Shown here in pieces: positions 1 through 6,146 of a stretch of DNA of 7,151 nt. This DNA is from CAZSTA01 sp964609495 [NCBI: uncultured bacterium]. Its GTDB lineage: Bacteria; CAZSTA01. Below the pieces are notes generated by a model. The model was not told where the DNA came from and did no database searches. It was given only the letters and a program-made list of their open reading frames with translations. The translations under genes were made by a program, and so were the position numbers. Location: the NCBI GenBank assembly GCA_964609495.1, contig CAZSTA010000187.1, positions 1-7,151 of the forward strand. Reading direction: 5' to 3'. The first letter of the stretch is position 1. Each line of letters begins with the position of its first letter.

Positions 1-74
1 ATATCTATCTCCATATAAAATAGCTTCTCTATCTTACCTCTTCAACCACCTGAATAGATATTTAGCTGTCTAGT

Positions 75-103
75 AGTATACCAAAAATATTGTCTATTGT
101 CAA
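75..103 (-). promoter_or_regulatory. Sigma70-type promoter reading leftward off the window
   Basis: Read on the minus strand, the -35 hexamer is TTGACA (98-103), the spacer is exactly 17 bp (81-97) and the -10 hexamer is TATACT (75-80). TGG directly precedes the -10, which gives an extended -10. The -35 is perfect and the -10 matches five of six consensus positions. Transcription would start near 68 and run out of the left edge, implying a divergently transcribed gene there. The MITE-like element begins 16 bp upstream of this -35. Confidence 0.6.
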
Positions 104-110
104 GTGTTAT

Positions 111-119
111 CTGATTTTA
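111..119. repeat. Left 9-bp direct repeat (putative target-site duplication)
   Basis: CTGATTTTA here is identical to 290-298. The match is exactly 9 bp, because the flanking bases on both sides differ between copies. The copy directly abuts the left end of the MITE-like element. Confidence 0.55.
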
Positions 120-289
120 CGATGCATATAAAATTAGGGACTTGGAAAACATTATATATTATCCCTGGTTCTTCTTTTTAAAGGAGAGGGGAGTTTGGAA
201 TGCACATGAAGAGAGACAATCACCCCTCTTCTCTGAAAAGTGGTAATTAAAGGAAATTAGATATCAGGTCCCCGATTTTATATGCTTCC
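120..289. mobile_element. MITE-like non-coding element, 170 bp, with terminal inverted repeats
   Basis: The two ends (120-141 and 268-289) are inverted repeats that agree at 18 of 22 positions. They share an uninterrupted 11-bp core GCATATAAAAT (124-134, complement at 275-285) and an inner GGGAC block. The element lies exactly between two perfect 9-bp direct repeats CTGATTTTA (111-119 and 290-298), as expected of a target-site duplication. Inside is a second imperfect stem, 180-191 against 223-234 (10 of 12 pairs, including a GGGG/CCCC run). There is no transposase frame, so movement would need a transposase acting in trans. Nine-bp duplications are made by several DDE insertion-sequence families; I cannot name the parent. 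A caveat is that the direct repeat resembles part of the right terminal repeat (CCGATTTTA). Copy number elsewhere in the genome is unknown. Confidence 0.55.
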
Positions 290-298
290 CTGATTTTA
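290..298. repeat. Right 9-bp direct repeat (putative target-site duplication)
   Basis: CTGATTTTA repeats the sequence at 111-119 and directly abuts the right end of the MITE-like element. Confidence 0.55.
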
Positions 299-368
299 GT
301 TACCATAAACCCGTTATATGACCTTTAAAGCAGAGTCCGATAGCGACTAGGTAAAATAAGGATGAGCT

Positions 369-393
369 TATAAAAAAATATCTACTTTTTATA
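369..393. repeat. A/T-rich perfect hairpin
   Basis: TATAAAAA (369-376) is the exact complement of TTTTTATA (386-393), with a 9-nt loop. Its T-rich right arm has no GC-rich stem, so a classical terminator is unlikely. It lies about 30 bp upstream of the -35 of the first methyltransferase promoter and could act as a curved AT-rich upstream element. That role is inference. Confidence 0.4.
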
Positions 394-424
394 CAGAGAA
401 GAGGAAATCGGAGTCAAGTAGGAC

Positions 425-453
425 TTGGTAAATATAGTTTAATATGATATAAT
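425..453 (+). promoter_or_regulatory. Extended -10 sigma70-type promoter of the first methyltransferase
   Basis: The -35 is TTGGTA (425-430, four of six consensus positions), the spacer is 17 bp and the -10 is a perfect TATAAT (448-453) preceded by TGA, giving TGn-TATAAT. Initiation is expected near 460, leaving a leader of only about 20 nt before the ATG at 480. A short dyad, CAAGT-AGG-ACTTG (415-427), overlaps the -35 and could be a repressor site. Confidence 0.7.
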
Positions 454-479
454 GAAGACAAAAAACTGGAGGAATTCAA

Positions 480-1022
480 ATGAAGAGCGATATAGAGATA
501 TGGCTAGAAGAAGAGAGCGAAAAGGTCTTAAAGGAGGTAGGAATTAAAAAAGATCAAATTATACTGGATTTCGGCTGTGGTTCAGGTTACTATACGATTC
601 CTGCGGCAAAAATAGTTGGTGATGGGGGCAAGGTATATGCACTGGATAAGAGCAGAGCTTCCTTACGTGAAGTAATGCGAAGGGCAAAATCGCAGAAACT
701 TAAAAATATACGGATAATAGAGACATCGGGAGAATTGAAAATTCCTTTGGAGGATGAATCTGTAGATGTCATATTACTTTATGATGTTATACATTCCTAT
801 TATTTTTCCTCAACTGAGAGAAGAGAATTACTAAACGAAATTTATAGGGTTTCAAAGCCTAATGCTTTAATCTCGGTTTATCCCAAACATATAGTTCAAG
901 AGGATCTTAGAGATGAAATAGAGAGAGCGAATTTTCACTTTGAAAGAAAGATTCTTGAAAGGTTGCTTCTTCATCAAGGTAGTCTTAACCAAGACTATTT
1001 GTTAAACTTCCGAAAGGAATGA
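480..1022 (+). CDS. Small class I SAM-dependent methyltransferase (UbiE/Methyltransf_11-like)
   Basis: This is a predicted cytosolic methyltransferase of 180 aa with a Rossmann-like fold; the methyl acceptor cannot be told from sequence. Motif I is LDFGCGSGYYT at residues 29-39, which binds AdoMet. The acidic residue ending strand 2 is D56 in YALDKS, the usual ribose contact. VDVILLYDVIH (95-105) corresponds to motif IV, and a post-motif strand follows at about 128-134. The C-terminal stretch LLLHQGSLNQDYLLNFRK resembles the ending of small archaeal/bacterial methyltransferases in the UbiE-like group. The ATG is well supported by GGAGG at 468-472 with 7-nt spacing. At 180 aa it is near the minimal length for the fold, with little room for a substrate-specific cap. 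It has its own promoter and is followed by a 227-bp gap holding another strong promoter, so it is probably monocistronic. Its codons look more AT-rich than those of the downstream genes. Confidence 0.88.
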   Translation: MKSDIEIWLEEESEKVLKEVGIKKDQIILDFGCGSGYYTIPAAKIVGDGGKVYALDKSRASLREVMRRAKSQKLKNIRIIETSGELKIPLEDESVDVILLYDVIHSYYFSSTERRELLNEIYRVSKPNALISVYPKHIVQEDLRDEIERANFHFERKILERLLLHQGSLNQDYLLNFRKE

Positions 1023-1066
1023 GCGACATCGGTAAAATTACTTGGTGGCTGTATTGCTAACATAAT

Positions 1067-1100
1067 AAGCACTGGAAAGCTTGACAAAAAGAGTGCTTTC
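1067..1100. repeat. Overlapping inverted repeats bracketing the -35 of the kinase promoter
   Basis: AAGCACT (1067-1073) is the exact complement of AGTGCTT (1092-1098). In addition GAAAGC (1075-1080) is the exact complement of GCTTTC (1095-1100). Both dyads enclose the TTGACA hexamer at 1081-1086. Two nested symmetric arms around a -35 suggest an operator for a dimeric or tetrameric regulator, but no regulator gene lies in the window. Confidence 0.4.
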
Positions 1101-1109
1101 TGATATAAT
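1081..1109 (+). promoter_or_regulatory. Full-consensus sigma70-type promoter of the kinase operon
   Basis: The -35 is TTGACA (1081-1086), the spacer is 17 bp and the -10 is TATAAT (1104-1109), all matching consensus. TGA just before the -10 adds the extended -10 motif. The 9-mer TGATATAAT is shared with the promoter at 425-453. Initiation is expected near 1116, giving a leader of roughly 130 nt before the kinase ATG. Confidence 0.85.
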
Positions 1110-1136
1110 CCAATAATCAATGATCCAAAGTCTGTA

Positions 1137-1220
1137 GGAAAATTCTTCGGTATATTTTCCGATTTGGTTAGTAAGGGATAAATATAACCAAGATCTGAAA
1201 AATATTGATTTTGTAGATCT
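1137..1220 (+). promoter_or_regulatory. Hairpin-rich 5' leader of the kinase mRNA
   Basis: Three consecutive stem-loops with perfect stems can be drawn. They are GGAAAAT/ATTTTCC (1137-1143 with 1154-1160, 10-nt loop containing TTCGG), TTGGTTA/TAACCAA (1164-1170 with 1185-1191, 14-nt loop) and AGATCT/AGATCT (1191-1196 with 1215-1220, 18-nt loop). They lie between the expected transcription start and the Shine-Dalgarno site GGGAGGG at 1236-1242. I do not recognise a known riboswitch class, and there is no poly-U terminator after the last stem. The arrangement could control mRNA stability or translation. AT-rich sequence also yields such stems by chance. Confidence 0.35.
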
Positions 1221-1249
1221 CTACTTCATAGGTTAGGGAGGGTCCGCAA

Positions 1250-2455
1250 ATGAAAGTGTTAGTCTCAAATGTAGGTAGCACCTCTTTTAAATATCAACTG
1301 TTCGATATGACCGATGAAGCGGTTCTGGCTAAAGGGAAGATAGAGAGAGTAGGGAGTCCCAAGTCCTTTTTAACTCATCTTCCTACCGGCAAAGAGTCAC
1401 TGAAGAGCGAGGTGGATAGCCCTGATCATAATGCCAGCATCAAGATAGCCCTCGATATGTTGCTCGATTCAAAATATGGCGTTATTAAGGATCTATCTGA
1501 GATCTCAGCGGTGGGATTTAAGACCGTCCATGCGGGTAAGATAAGTGGCTCAGTCCTCATCACCGAGGAAGTTATGAAAGCGATGGAGGAATTCACAGAC
1601 CTAGTTCCACTTCACAACCCACCCTATATGAACGCCATCAGAGTCTTTCAGAAGACGACTCCGGGGATACCACTAGTAGGAGTCTTCGAGACCGCTTTTC
1701 ATCAGGAATTGCCCCCCTATGCTTACACCTACAGCATCCCCTACGAGTGGTATGAGAAGCATGGCATTAAAAGATGTGGATTTCATGGCGCTTCTCATCG
1801 CTACATCTCCGAGGTGACCCCTGAGATATTAGGAAAGCCGAAAGAGGAGCTGAGGATAATCTCCTGCCATATGGGAGGGAGTTCCTCGCTTTGTGCTATC
1901 AAGGGCGGTAAATCAGTGGATACCAGCATGGGATTCTCCGCTCAAACTGGAGTGCCGATGGCAACTCGTAATGGTGATATAGATCCCTTCATCATACCCT
2001 TCATTATGGACAAGGAGGGATTAACCACCGATGAGGTGAGGAATATATTAGTCAGGGAGAGCGGATTAGCAGGGATATCAGGGGTGGGTGGAGATATGAG
2101 GGATATCCAAGAGGCGGCTGCTGAAGGTAATGAGAGGGCCGCTTTAGCCCTAGATGTATTCTGCTATGAAGTTAAAAAATATATAGGCGCCTATACGGTC
2201 GCTATGGGCGGGGTCGACGCGATAGTCTTTACGGCGGGTATTGGAGAGAATGAGACGGCTGTCAGAGCTAAGATCTGTGATGGATTAGAGGCTATAGGAG
2301 CCAAGCTCGATCCTGCGAAAAATACTAGACCAGTCAAAGGTTATTTCATCTCTACCGATGATTCCAAAGTGAAACTTATGGTTGTGCCTACTAATGAGGA
2401 GATAATCGTGGCGAGAGAGACGGTAAAGGTCGTGAATCAGATTAAGGGAAGTTAA
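1250..2455 (+). CDS. Divergent acetate kinase homologue (acetate/propionate kinase family)
   Basis: Members of this ASKHA-fold family convert acyl-phosphate and ADP to carboxylate and ATP, reversibly, in the cytosol. The length of 401 aa is normal. Conserved family signatures are SNVGSTSFK (6-14), LHNPP (121-125), FHGASH (178-183), DTSMGF (224-229), ATRNGDIDP (238-246), FTAGIGEN (327-334) and PTNEE (380-384). Against the well-studied Methanosarcina thermophila enzyme, N7, H180, R241, R285 and E384 have counterparts. However, R91 is K91, D148 is E147 (FETAFH), N211 is G210 (HMGGSSS) and pocket proline P232 is A231. The GSTS and HMGG variants recall butyrate kinases, although the rest is acetate-kinase-like. 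The acyl substrate is therefore uncertain and I give no ackA symbol. The start has GGGAGGG 7 nt upstream. No phosphotransacetylase gene is nearby. It is first in the operon, 4 bp before the HAD gene. Confidence 0.88.
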   Translation: MKVLVSNVGSTSFKYQLFDMTDEAVLAKGKIERVGSPKSFLTHLPTGKESLKSEVDSPDHNASIKIALDMLLDSKYGVIKDLSEISAVGFKTVHAGKISGSVLITEEVMKAMEEFTDLVPLHNPPYMNAIRVFQKTTPGIPLVGVFETAFHQELPPYAYTYSIPYEWYEKHGIKRCGFHGASHRYISEVTPEILGKPKEELRIISCHMGGSSSLCAIKGGKSVDTSMGFSAQTGVPMATRNGDIDPFIIPFIMDKEGLTTDEVRNILVRESGLAGISGVGGDMRDIQEAAAEGNERAALALDVFCYEVKKYIGAYTVAMGGVDAIVFTAGIGENETAVRAKICDGLEAIGAKLDPAKNTRPVKGYFISTDDSKVKLMVVPTNEEIIVARETVKVVNQIKGS

Positions 2456-2459
2456 AGGA

Positions 2460-3503
2460 TTGTCAATCCCACAACTAAAGATCGTGAATAGGGATTATAT
2501 AGAGTTCAACAGCGATATATTGCTCAGAAGGGAGAGTGTACCTTTGCTCTCCCAAATTGACACCGCTATCTTTGATGTCGATGGTGTTCTTATGGAGGTC
2601 ACCATATCTTTGCGAGAGGCAGTCTCCGCTACAGTCCAATTCTTCTTCGCCAATATTATGAACTTCACCGGAGATGAACTACTCGTTAGGACAGAGGAGA
2701 TACCCGCTTTTAAACTGGCTGGAGGCTTTAATAATGATATGTATATCGTCCAAGCAGCCACTTTATTATATCTCTATAAATCGGTTAAATATGAGACGAT
2801 AAATATGAACGAGTTGCGAGCAAGAGAGCCATCGCTTGGAGAGTGTATAAAATTTATCGAGGCTGAGGGAAGGGGATTAGCTGCAGCTAGAAAAGCTATC
2901 TTCGATAGATGTTCAATTGAGGAGAGAGAGAGGATAGATGAATATTGGAAGCTAGAGCTTTTAAAAAAGCTATTCTATGAGCATTACCTAGGTAAGGATA
3001 AGTTTGAGTGTTGTATGAAGGAAAAAGCGGAATATATAAAAGGTAGGGGATTTATGGATAAGGAAACGATTCTCCTAGATCCTAGTGTCCCGAAGAGACT
3101 CAGAGCAAAAGGGATAGATAAGTTCGGAATCATCACCGGAAGGCTGAGATGTGAGTTTGAACTCGCCGCAGAGAAGATACCTTTTCTAAGAACTATCCCT
3201 CCCGATTATGCTATAACCGAGGATATGAATTTGCACAAGCCCAAACCCGATTCTCTGTTTATTCTGGTGGATAAATTGGGAAGCAAAAAAGGGGGAGTAT
3301 ATGTCGGTGATACACTGGACGATCTATTGTTGGTCAAGAATTTCCAGAAGGAGAGATCTGCTGATCAACCCTTCTTCTTATCAGCCTTAGTCCTCTCTGG
3401 TCAAGGGGGAAGAGATTCGGGAGATTTCTTTCGGAAGAAGGGAGCAGATCTGATTATGGAAAATGTCAATAAACTAGCTGAGGTTTTAGAGGATAAGAGA
3501 TAG
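2460..3503 (+). CDS. HAD-superfamily hydrolase, probable phosphatase of subfamily IA
   Basis: This 347-aa predicted cytosolic hydrolase probably removes phosphate from a small metabolite. The HAD motifs are in order: motif I FDVDG with nucleophile D39 and acid/base D41; motif II ITGR with T226; motif III HKPKPD with K260/K262; motif IV GDTLDD with D284, D287 and D288. The segment FKLAGGFNND (84-93) is typical of a poorly characterised subfamily IA group (TIGR01548-like, as I recall). The region between motifs I and II is about 185 residues, mostly helical, so the cap is unusually large for this subfamily; it probably sets substrate choice. The start is TTG at 2460, with AAGGGA at 2444-2449 about 10 nt upstream. 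The first internal ATG (residue 45) falls after motif I and cannot be the start. A GTG at 2484 is an alternative. It lies 4 bp after the kinase, implying translational coupling and a related pathway. Confidence 0.82.
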   Translation: MSIPQLKIVNRDYIEFNSDILLRRESVPLLSQIDTAIFDVDGVLMEVTISLREAVSATVQFFFANIMNFTGDELLVRTEEIPAFKLAGGFNNDMYIVQAATLLYLYKSVKYETINMNELRAREPSLGECIKFIEAEGRGLAAARKAIFDRCSIEERERIDEYWKLELLKKLFYEHYLGKDKFECCMKEKAEYIKGRGFMDKETILLDPSVPKRLRAKGIDKFGIITGRLRCEFELAAEKIPFLRTIPPDYAITEDMNLHKPKPDSLFILVDKLGSKKGGVYVGDTLDDLLLVKNFQKERSADQPFFLSALVLSGQGGRDSGDFFRKKGADLIMENVNKLAEVLEDKR

Positions 3504-3568
3504 AAATTAACTGCTTTACTCTCTTGAAGAATCATCCCCAGAATGCCGAACTAAGATGCTAAGAGGAT

Positions 3569-4858
3569 GTGATCATCATCGATGCGGAGAAGATAGGTGA
3601 ATACGAAGCGTTCGTCAAAGAACATTCTCGCTTTAACTTTGCTTGCTGTCTGGCAGATTCTATAGGCTTTCCCTTAGGTATAAGTTTCATCTCGATAATG
3701 ACGATTATGCCCCTGTTTGTGAAGCAGTTGACCGATTCCAACCTCGCTATCGGCTTGATCCCCGCGATCAACAGCTTGGGAATGTTACTGCCCCAACTTT
3801 TGATAGCTAACTATATAGAGCGACTGCCGATAAAACGAATGTATGTATTCTGGGTAGCCATATCGGAGCGATTAGCTCTACTTATAATAGCCCTCTTCGC
3901 GATATGGTTTGGCAAATCCAATCCTCAACTGCTATTACTTCTATATTTCGTGTGTTGGGGATGGCATTCTCTAAGCATGGGATTCAACTTTCCCGCTTAC
4001 TACGGGCTTATAAGTAAGGTGATCCCAGTAAACCGAAGAGGTAAGCTGTATGGAGTAGGAGGAGCTGTAGGAGGTTTGCTGGGTTTATTAGGGGCTGGAA
4101 TCTCCCAATATCTACTCAATGGTTGGGGATTCCCTTGGGGATTCGCTTATTGCTTCATAATAGCCACTATCATACTAACTATAAGTGTAGCCCCTCTAGC
4201 GGTAGTTAGAGAGCCTGTCTATCCCAAACAGAAACCCAGGAAAACTTTAGGAGAATACTTCAAATCTCTACCAGGTATTCTAAAAACCGATTATAACTTC
4301 AGTCGTTATATAATAAGTCAAGTAATTTTCTACTTCAGCATTATGGCTCCTGCCTTCTATACGGTCTACGCGATCAATAAGTTTGGGGTAAGCACTGGAG
4401 GAGTAGCGATCTTCACGGCGATAATTATGGGGACTAATACCATAGCCCATCCTATCTGGGGATATCTAGCGGATAGGAGGGGATATAAATTAGTGCTAAG
4501 TCTATCGTTGATCTTTATGATAATAGCTCCCCTATGGGCCTTATTAGCTCCTTCCCTTATTCTGTTTTACCTCGTCTTTGTTCTAAACAGCATAGCAATT
4601 ACGGGCTATGGGATATCGAACTTCAATATCATCTTAGAGTTCTCCCCGCCTGATAATGTCCCCACCTATATGGCTCTGAGTTCCACCATCTGTTCTCCCT
4701 TTAAATCATTAACTCCAATATTGGGAGGGATAATAGCGGATAAGATGGGTTACAGTCTAGTCTTTATAATAGCAACAATAGCCGCCTCGCTAAGCTTCAT
4801 AGTGCTTTCTCAAGTAGAGGAGCCTCGCTTGAAGCAGGTAGTAAGAGAAATAAGCTGA
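3569..4858 (+). CDS. Major facilitator superfamily transporter, 12 membrane helices
   Basis: This is a 429-aa inner-membrane permease; substrate and direction are unknown. After a soluble N-terminus of about 30 residues, hydrophobic helices fall near residues 31-51, 58-80, 92-113, 118-148, 160-183, 190-213, 247-269, 278-300, 306-326, 329-352, 368-390 and 394-414. A charged central loop (about 214-245) separates the two six-helix halves. The MFS motif A is clear in the second half (GYLADRRGYK, 298-307) but degenerate in the first (NYIERLPIKR, 81-90). NRRGK at 155-159 follows helix 4. The GTG start is odd: the only Shine-Dalgarno-like sequence, AAGAGG (3561-3566), lies just 2 nt upstream, and an in-frame stop at 3560-3562 excludes an upstream start. 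The next ATG is residue 44, inside helix 1. It sits 65 bp after the HAD gene in the same orientation, so its cargo may be the substrate or product of the kinase/HAD pair, which is inference. Confidence 0.88.
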   Translation: MIIIDAEKIGEYEAFVKEHSRFNFACCLADSIGFPLGISFISIMTIMPLFVKQLTDSNLAIGLIPAINSLGMLLPQLLIANYIERLPIKRMYVFWVAISERLALLIIALFAIWFGKSNPQLLLLLYFVCWGWHSLSMGFNFPAYYGLISKVIPVNRRGKLYGVGGAVGGLLGLLGAGISQYLLNGWGFPWGFAYCFIIATIILTISVAPLAVVREPVYPKQKPRKTLGEYFKSLPGILKTDYNFSRYIISQVIFYFSIMAPAFYTVYAINKFGVSTGGVAIFTAIIMGTNTIAHPIWGYLADRRGYKLVLSLSLIFMIIAPLWALLAPSLILFYLVFVLNSIAITGYGISNFNIILEFSPPDNVPTYMALSSTICSPFKSLTPILGGIIADKMGYSLVFIIATIAASLSFIVLSQVEEPRLKQVVREIS

Positions 4859-4918
4859 TGCTAGTTGACAGTAGATATCTGGCTTTTCAAATTTTGCTTT
4901 ATATTAGGAGCGATATAA

Positions 4919-5734
4919 ATGAAAGCGCCTCTTTATCAGGGAGAGTTGGCAGATTTCGCTAGGGAAAGGGATTGGGAAACAACTGGGCGGAGAATCAAAC
5001 TTGATATTATCCTAGAGAATCTGGGGGATTGTGATCGCTTTCTGGATATAGGTTGTGGTTCAGGGTCAATCTTACATCCTATCTCCCAGAGGATATCGAA
5101 AACTTTCGGCCTCGATGAAAGCCTAGATCGATTGCTCGATGCCAAGGACAACTGTCCAAATTCAGGGCTAAGCGTAGCAAAAGCTGATAAATTGCCCTTT
5201 CTTGATAAGACTTTCGATATAGTTTTGACCTCGCAGATGCTACACGAGGTGAAGCTATTTGGCTCTCCCTCCGATCTGATATCGACTCTGTTTGAGATCA
5301 GGAGAGTCTTGAAACTGAGAGGTAGATATTTTCTTCTGGATCATTTAGATCCGGGTGAGGGAGAAGTCGAGATAAAGATAGCTAAAACTACTATTCCATT
5401 ACTAGAGGAATTTTGTGATAAATTCGAATATCGTCCCCTTCATCTACGATGGCTAGACTCCGATACTCTGCTCATCTCCCGTCGAGACTTGCAGGATTTC
5501 GTAACCAAGACTTGGTCGCTAAATAGCCCTATGGAGAAGATAGAGATGACCGAAACCCATACTACTTTCTCCGAGGAGGAGCTAAGAGAGCTTATTAAAG
5601 AGACTGATCTCGTGTGGGAGGACTTTATCGCCTTCCATTCAATTGAGATTAACTTAAATTCTCACCATATAACTTTACTAGAGGAGAGTCCTTGGAATAG
5701 AAAATTCCTGCTCATCGCTTCCCGACCGATTTAG
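4919..5734 (+). CDS. Class I SAM-dependent methyltransferase with C-terminal extension
   Basis: This is a 271-aa predicted cytosolic methyltransferase with unknown acceptor. AdoMet motif I is FLDIGCGSGS (41-50). The acidic ribose ligand is D66 in GLDES, and AKADKLPF (87-94) matches the motif that contacts the adenine. FDIVLTSQMLHEV (99-111) is motif IV, and LKLRGRYFLLDH (131-142) is the post-motif strand region, as in the Methyltransf_11/UbiE group. Residues from about 150 to 271 form a long tail with several acidic helices (for example SEEELRELIKETD, 218-230), probably the acceptor-binding part. This makes it about 90 residues longer than the methyltransferase at 480-1022, with which it shares little beyond the fold. 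The ATG is preceded by TAGGAG (4905-4910) at good spacing. It follows the transporter by 60 bp and precedes the MazG gene by 22 bp. Confidence 0.87.
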   Translation: MKAPLYQGELADFARERDWETTGRRIKLDIILENLGDCDRFLDIGCGSGSILHPISQRISKTFGLDESLDRLLDAKDNCPNSGLSVAKADKLPFLDKTFDIVLTSQMLHEVKLFGSPSDLISTLFEIRRVLKLRGRYFLLDHLDPGEGEVEIKIAKTTIPLLEEFCDKFEYRPLHLRWLDSDTLLISRRDLQDFVTKTWSLNSPMEKIEMTETHTTFSEEELRELIKETDLVWEDFIAFHSIEINLNSHHITLLEESPWNRKFLLIASRPI

Positions 5735-5756
5735 TCTATCGAAGGAGGAAGACAAA

Positions 5757-6146
5757 TTGAGTGATAAAGAGCTATCAATTAACGAGGCTCAAGATATAGT
5801 TGAACACTTTTTGAAGGAGAGAGGCTGGTTTCCCGAAAGATGTGAAGATCGCTACTACACCCTAGCTCATACGATGGAGGAGTTGGGCGAGCTTGCAAGA
5901 TGCATAACTCATTTGGAGAGTGTAAGAGGGAAGGTTATGGCAGTTAAACAGGGCGATGTATTGGGCAAAAGAGAGCTTGAGGTGGAGATAGGTGATGTGC
6001 TATATCACATCTTCAAGATAGCTAGTGCTTATGGGATAAGAGTTGAGGAGGCATTTCTAAAATCGATGGAGAAGAATAGAGAGAAATTCCCCCTCAATAA
6101 ATATGAGAAATTTGGATTAGAAATGGATAAGGAGAGGGATCTCTGA
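5757..6146 (+). CDS. MazG-type nucleotide pyrophosphohydrolase
   Basis: This single-domain all-alpha NTP pyrophosphatase of 129 aa would hydrolyse (d)NTPs to NMP and pyrophosphate in the cytosol, often clearing non-canonical nucleotides. The metal-binding pattern is visible as EELGE (E41, E42, E45) followed by EIGD (E77, D80), the ExxE...ExxD arrangement of the MazG fold. The flanking features RGWFPER, LARCITHLES and the C-terminal KNREKFP also fit. The length matches single-domain MazG-like proteins, which usually work as dimers or tetramers; the two-domain MazG of E. coli is about twice as long. I leave the symbol blank because nucleotide preference cannot be predicted. The start is TTG at 5757, strongly supported by AAGGAGG (5742-5748) 8 nt upstream. 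The 22-bp gap to the methyltransferase indicates co-transcription. Confidence 0.87.
   Translation: MSDKELSINEAQDIVEHFLKERGWFPERCEDRYYTLAHTMEELGELARCITHLESVRGKVMAVKQGDVLGKRELEVEIGDVLYHIFKIASAYGIRVEEAFLKSMEKNREKFPLNKYEKFGLEMDKERDL

Larger units (their letters stand above)
1..479. other. Gene-free intergenic region upstream of the first methyltransferase
   Basis: No credible coding frame is visible on either strand. The region contains a leftward promoter, a MITE-like inverted-repeat element, an A/T-rich hairpin and the rightward promoter of the first methyltransferase, each listed separately. Only about 70 bases lie between the leftward promoter and the window edge. On the minus strand a GGAG occupies 8-11, so the start codon of the divergent gene could lie at or just beyond the edge. 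It cannot be confirmed here. Confidence 0.75.

Noticed and set aside
590-772. Minus-strand open frames inside the methyltransferase, HAD and transporter genes
   Set aside because: They lie wholly or largely within well-supported + strand genes, encode no recognisable domain and lack ribosome sites.
3556-3600. Fourteen-codon ATG frame overlapping the transporter start, as a leader peptide
   Set aside because: It has no Shine-Dalgarno site and no regulatory codon run, and is probably random.
4865-4870. TTGACA hexamer between the transporter and the second methyltransferase
   Set aside because: At 16-18 bp downstream there is no good -10 (CAAATT at best). The TATATT at 4900-4905 is 29 bp away. 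I do not call an internal promoter.
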